Part shown: positions 14,190 through 17,590 of the stretch, piece after piece
How positions within the stretch are numbered: the first letter of the stretch is position 1
Layout of the letters: every line of letters starts with the position of its first letter
From: JAPXSY01 sp034003585
GTDB lineage: Bacteria; Verrucomicrobiota; Kiritimatiellia; RFP12; UBA1067
Reading direction: 5' to 3'
Length of the DNA stretch: 17,590 nt
Assembly (NCBI GenBank): GCA_034003585.1
Contig: JAVEYH010000072.1
Location: 1 to 17,590, forward strand
Made by a program: the position numbers and the translations under genes
Notes under the pieces: model-generated
Database searches by the model: none
Told to the model about the DNA's origin: nothing
Seen by the model: the letters and a program-made list of their open reading frames with translations, nothing else

Positions 14190-15920
14190 ATGCATACAGA
14201 ACACTCATCCGGACAGCGGGATCGCCGTCCCCGCAAACCCTTCCGACGCCGAAATCGCCATCCCGGGCTGGCGGAACGCGAGATCAGGCCGACCCAGGTC
14301 CCCAAACCCAAAGGCGAGATTCCGGAAGCCTTTGCCGGAACGGTGTTCGGTTTGGTTCACCCCCTTCTGCAGCATGCCGTGGCGGATGAGGCCTATCTGA
14401 CCCCCACGCCGATCCAGGAAAAGGCCATTCCGTACCTGCTGGAGGGCCGCGATCTGATGGGGTGCGCGCAGACCGGCACCGGCAAGACCGCAGCCTTTCT
14501 GCTGCCGATCCTCCACCGGCTGACCCTCAACCCCAAACCGGCTGAACGCAACCGCCCCCGGGCGCTTGTGCTCGCCCCGACGCGGGAGCTGGCCGCGCAG
14601 ATCGCCACCAGCACCGCGACCTACGGCCGGTACCTCGGGTTGCCGTTCGCGGTGGTGTTCGGCGGGGTCAGTCAATATCCGCAGGTCAGCGCGCTGAACC
14701 GCGGGGCCGCGCTGGTCGTGGCGACGCCCGGACGGCTGCTGGACCTGTACGAGCAGGGGCACCTCGCGCTCGACGCCATCGAGGAGTTCGTGCTGGATGA
14801 GGCGGACCGCATGCTGGACATGGGGTTCATGCCGGACATCAAGCGCATTCTCGCGATGCTTCCCGCAGAGCGCCACACGCAGTTCTTCTCCGCGACCTTC
14901 TCGCCGGAGATCACCCGGCTGGCGATGTCGATGGTGAAGGATCCGGTGCAGATCACGATCTCGCCCGATCAGCCGACGGTCGACCGGATCAACCAGACCC
15001 TGATGTTCGTGGACAAACCCAACAAGGACGCGCTGCTGGGCGAGATCCTCGCCAACCGTCCGGAGATGGGCAAGGTGCTGGTTTTCGCGCGGACGCGCCA
15101 CGGCGCGGATAAAATCGAGCGCAAACTCTGTCAGGCGCAGATTCCGGCGCGCGCGATCCACAGCGACAAGACCCAGCGGGCGCGCATGGACGCGCTGAAC
15201 GCCTTCCGCTCCGGCCGGGTGCGTGTGCTGGTCGCGACGGATATCGCTTCGCGCGGCATTGACGTGGACGGCATCACGCATGTCGTCAATTTCGATCTGC
15301 CGGAGGAGACCGAATCGTACGTGCACCGCATCGGGCGCACGGCGCGCGCCGGCGCGGCGGGGGCCGCCCTCTCGTTTGTCAGCGCCGAAGAGCGCGGCCT
15401 CTTGCGGGCCATCGAACGGATGATCCGGAAAAGCATCGAGGTCGACAACACGCACACCTACCACTCCGAGCGGGCGGAGAAGGCGGGCGGCAAAGGCGGT
15501 CCGGATTCCCTGTCGCGGCCCGCCTGGGCGGCGCGCAACCGCACGCAGGGCGGCGCGAAAGGCGGCGGCGCGCACCCGCGCGACCGGATGCCCTCCCGCA
15601 GCTCCCAAGGACGGCGCCAGCCGGATTTCCGGCGCGGACCCCGCGCGGAGCCTGTCCCGCCCGGTGCCCCGGAACGGCCCGCGCGCGCGGCGCACTCCCA
15701 CGAAAGACCGGCCGGCGGGGCGGAACGCCGCGACCGCCGTCCCGCGGAAGAGCGCATCCCCTCCACAGGTCCCGCGTCCCCACGCCCGGCACACGGCGGC
15801 GACACGGCGAAGAAGGATCACGGAGGGCCGCCGCACGGCGGCAGCAAAGGCTTCAAGCCCCGGTTCCGGAAGGGCGGCAAGCCCAAACACCGCCCCGCGC
15901 GTCCGCCGTGGATGACCTGA
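14190..15920 (+). CDS. DEAD-box ATP-dependent RNA helicase, RhlE-like
   Basis: A 576-residue RNA helicase for ribosome assembly or RNA turnover. The order of motifs is complete: Q motif with PTPIQEKAIP, Walker A AQTGTGKT (93-100), PTRELA, the TPGR motif, DEAD (203-206), SAT in FFSATF, VATDIASRGIDV and HRIGRTARAG. The core ends near residue 420. The last 150 or so residues form a disordered, Arg/Gly/Pro/Ala-rich basic tail, typical of RhlE-like helicases that bind RNA nonspecifically. The N-terminal 40 residues are also very basic. The ATG at 14190 is the first good start; there is no Shine-Dalgarno at normal distance (GGAAAGGG lies 16 bases away), and the promoter layout suggests a near-leaderless message. 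Confidence 0.93.
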   Translation: MHTEHSSGQRDRRPRKPFRRRNRHPGLAEREIRPTQVPKPKGEIPEAFAGTVFGLVHPLLQHAVADEAYLTPTPIQEKAIPYLLEGRDLMGCAQTGTGKTAAFLLPILHRLTLNPKPAERNRPRALVLAPTRELAAQIATSTATYGRYLGLPFAVVFGGVSQYPQVSALNRGAALVVATPGRLLDLYEQGHLALDAIEEFVLDEADRMLDMGFMPDIKRILAMLPAERHTQFFSATFSPEITRLAMSMVKDPVQITISPDQPTVDRINQTLMFVDKPNKDALLGEILANRPEMGKVLVFARTRHGADKIERKLCQAQIPARAIHSDKTQRARMDALNAFRSGRVRVLVATDIASRGIDVDGITHVVNFDLPEETESYVHRIGRTARAGAAGAALSFVSAEERGLLRAIERMIRKSIEVDNTHTYHSERAEKAGGKGGPDSLSRPAWAARNRTQGGAKGGGAHPRDRMPSRSSQGRRQPDFRRGPRAEPVPPGAPERPARAAHSHERPAGGAERRDRRPAEERIPSTGPASPRPAHGGDTAKKDHGGPPHGGSKGFKPRFRKGGKPKHRPARPPWMT

Positions 15921-15923
15921 TTT

Positions 15924-15958
15924 GACCCGTCCCGCCCGGTGACGGATTAGGGACGGTC
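15924..15958. terminator. Hairpin between convergent helicase and pseudouridine synthase genes
   Basis: GAC-C-CGTCCC at 15924-15933 can pair with GGGACGGTC at 15950-15958: nine pairs with one bulged C and a 16-base loop. It sits exactly between the two convergent stops, touching the stop codon of the synthase. No clear U tract follows on either strand, so termination is only suggested. Confidence 0.4.
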
Positions 15959-16685
15959 AGCAGATCTCGTTCGCGGCCGCCCACTCCTCTTCGGTGAGCC
16001 CGCCCGCCAACCGCGCGAAGAGCGGCGGGACCGGGGTGCCGAAGGCCATGCGGCGCCCCGAGTGCGGATGGGTGAAGGCGATCGATTTCGCGTGCAGGCA
16101 GAGCCGCTCGCGGAACGGGTCGCGGAACCCGTATTTGGGGTCTCCGAGAACCGGGTGCCCCTGCTCGGCGAACTGCACGCGGATCTGGTTGCGGCGGCCG
16201 GTCAACAGTCGGATCTTCACGAACGTCAGCGCCGGTGTGGCTTTGATCACCGTGTAGGCGGTCTGCGACCGCTTGCCCTGTGAAGGGTCGGCCACCGGCA
16301 CGACAAACAGGTCGTCCCGTTCCGCAAGGTAGCTGGTGAGGACCGCCTGCGGCACGCTCATCCTGCCCCGCACGACCGCGAGGTAAAACTTTTCCGTGGT
16401 GGGCCAGGCTTCCTTGAGGCGCTGCTGCGCCTCCCCGCTTTTGGCGAAAAGCAGCACGCCCGACGTCTCCCGGTCCAGCCGGTGGACCAGGAACACCCGT
16501 TTGGTGGAGCGCGCGCACCCTTTGCGGAGATAGTCCGAAAGCACCTCTTCCGCGGTGAAGGTCTCCCCGCGCCGTGTCGCGGTGGTGAGCACGCCGGGTT
16601 CCTTGTTGACTACGAGGAGATCGCGGTCCTCATACAGAATCTCAAGGCCCCGCGGACGGTGGCGGCCCGGCTTTTTGTTTTTCAT
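15957..16685 (-). CDS. RluA-family pseudouridine synthase
   Basis: A 242-residue enzyme converting uridine to pseudouridine in rRNA or tRNA. It has the RluA signature HRLDRETSGVLLFAKS with catalytic D71, preceded by LLVVNKEPGVLT. The later RLLTGRRNQIRVQFAEQGHPVLGDPKYG block is also typical. There is no N-terminal S4 domain, as in the short TruC/RluA-like members; the target base is unknown. The ATG at 16685 overlaps the stop of the upstream gene as ATGA. The bases before it are pyrimidine-rich with no Shine-Dalgarno, so translation probably depends on ribosomes finishing the epimerase gene. Longer frames upstream use TTG and are not preferred. Confidence 0.9.
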   Translation of the reverse strand: MKNKKPGRHRPRGLEILYEDRDLLVVNKEPGVLTTATRRGETFTAEEVLSDYLRKGCARSTKRVFLVHRLDRETSGVLLFAKSGEAQQRLKEAWPTTEKFYLAVVRGRMSVPQAVLTSYLAERDDLFVVPVADPSQGKRSQTAYTVIKATPALTFVKIRLLTGRRNQIRVQFAEQGHPVLGDPKYGFRDPFRERLCLHAKSIAFTHPHSGRRMAFGTPVPPLFARLAGGLTEEEWAAANEIC

Positions 16686-17590
16686 GATGGGGGAGGTGAG
16701 GGGGGAGGATCCCGCCGTGAGCGCGGACCCGCAGGGCGGCAACCGCTGATCCGTGTTTTGTTGTTTTCACCCGCGAGACGCCACGCCTCGCGCACAAACG
16801 GCACGCCCTGCCGCGCGACCTGCGACGCCTCGTCGAACAGATCGCGCCAGACCCTGGTGGCTGCGGCCAGGCCCGGTAATGCGCGGCCGAACGCCTCGAT
16901 CACCAGCCATCCGTCATACCCGGCCGCATGCAAGGCCCGGAAGGTGCCGGTCCAGTCGATGTGGTCCTGTCCCGGGATCCCGCGGTCGTTGGCGCTGCAG
17001 TGGACGTGCCGGATCACGCGGCCGTGCGCGCGGATCGCGCCCGCGGGATCCTTCTCCTCGATGTGGGCGTGAAAGGTGTCGTAGAGCACCCCCACGTTCG
17101 CTTTGCCCACACGGTCCGTCAGCGCCGCGGCGTCCTTCAGCGTATTGAGCAGATAGGCCTCGAACCGGTTGAGCGGCTCCATCGCCAGCGTCACGCCGGC
17201 CTGCCGCGCCTCCTCCGCGACACCGCGCAACATGTCGGCCGCGCGCGTTTTCTCCGCCTCGGTCGGCCCGCGGCCCGTGAACACGCCGAGGGCCTGATAC
17301 ATCGGCCCGCAGAGCAGCGGCGCGCCCAGTTCGCGCGCGCACGCGATCATTCCGCGCAGGCTGTCGGCCGCCGCCTGACGGCGAACCGGATCGTCGCTGA
17401 CCGGATTGACGTCAGGCGTGACGAACGCCATGGAGGCGGTCCGCTTCAGGCCGAGGTCGTCCAGCATCCTTCCCAGCTCGCGGTACGCCGCGGACTCGCC
17501 CTCCAGGATCGGGATCTCCACGCCCTCCGCGCCTGCCGCCCGGATCGCCTCCAGCGCCGTCCGGTGTTCCTTTGTCACGTTCGTCGCCCA
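16682..17590 (-). CDS. Sugar phosphate isomerase/epimerase, TIM barrel (5' end outside window)
   Basis: At least 302 residues of a xylose-isomerase-like TIM barrel related to D-tagatose/D-psicose 3-epimerases, which interconvert keto-sugars using a divalent metal. All four metal-binding motifs are present: Glu in LAMEPLNRFE, Asp in GVLYDTFHAH, His in RHVHCSANDRG and Glu in WLVIEAFG. DRGIPGQDHIDW is typical of the family. A GTG at 17578 is possible, but the frame stays open to the edge as W-A-T-N-V-T-K-E-H, matching the usual family opening, so the true start is probably a short distance beyond 17590. The last 20 or so residues are Pro/Arg/Ser-rich and look like a read-through tail. It ends in an ATGA overlap with the pseudouridine synthase. 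Confidence 0.9.
   Translation of the reverse strand, partial: WATNVTKEHRTALEAIRAAGAEGVEIPILEGESAAYRELGRMLDDLGLKRTASMAFVTPDVNPVSDDPVRRQAAADSLRGMIACARELGAPLLCGPMYQALGVFTGRGPTEAEKTRAADMLRGVAEEARQAGVTLAMEPLNRFEAYLLNTLKDAAALTDRVGKANVGVLYDTFHAHIEEKDPAGAIRAHGRVIRHVHCSANDRGIPGQDHIDWTGTFRALHAAGYDGWLVIEAFGRALPGLAAATRVWRDLFDEASQVARQGVPFVREAWRLAGENNKTRISGCRPAGPRSRRDPPPSPPPS

Noticed and set aside
14205..15890. A 561-codon - strand frame opposite the DEAD-box helicase
   Set aside because: Shadow of a complete DEAD-box gene; no domain is visible in the antisense product.

Overview
This is a 17.6 kb piece of a GC-rich (roughly two-thirds G+C by eye) bacterial chromosome. It is densely packed with fifteen protein-coding genes on both strands. 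I see no tRNA or rRNA gene, CRISPR array, insertion sequence, integrase or phage gene. Several features together point to the PVC superphylum, most likely Kiritimatiellota or a close Verrucomicrobia/Lentisphaerae relative: a Tat-exported Gfo/Idh/MocA oxidoreductase with QKP in place of EKP, a uridine-kinase-like protein with a threonyl-tRNA-synthetase-like N-terminus, a zinc-ribbon/pseudopilin fusion, a TorF-type outer-membrane protein, and short degenerate intergenic repeats. This placement is inference; no marker gene fixes it.

Left part, + strand (47-6764). A Tat-signal oxidoreductase is followed by a 163 bp gap holding a very strong imperfect palindrome. Next comes a tight run of four genes: a THUMP/RlmL-like rRNA guanine-N2 methyltransferase, a TGS-domain nucleoside kinase (19 bp overlap), a HisI-like cyclohydrolase (21 bp gap) and a zinc-ribbon/GspG-like membrane protein (7 bp gap). 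After a structured 183 bp gap lies a secreted beta-barrel protein.

Middle part, - strand (6778-10806). In transcription order these are a MenA/UbiA prenyltransferase, a CPBP (CAAX-type) intramembrane protease, thioredoxin and a UvrD/PcrA-type helicase. The prenyltransferase has a good sigma70-like promoter placed so close to its ATG that the mRNA should be leaderless; thioredoxin has its own promoter. A 318 bp gap (10773-11090) with decayed short repeats separates this block from the next.

Right part. On the + strand, an SGNH/GDSL hydrolase is followed by a 468-residue TPR protein, whose near-consensus promoter lies inside the end of the hydrolase gene. A convergent amidohydrolase (- strand) is divergent from a DEAD-box RNA helicase (+ strand). 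A possible hairpin terminator separates the helicase from a convergent RluA-type pseudouridine synthase. That gene is joined by an ATGA overlap to a sugar isomerase/epimerase that runs off the right edge.

Functionally this is mostly housekeeping: rRNA modification, RNA and DNA helicases, redox, quinone synthesis and nucleotide metabolism, with a sugar-handling gene at each end. I found no convincing new defence or mobile system. The items most worth a second look are the 1504-1566 palindrome, the HisI homologue lacking its metal-binding aspartates, the zinc-ribbon/pseudopilin fusion, and the leaderless or near-leaderless promoter layouts.
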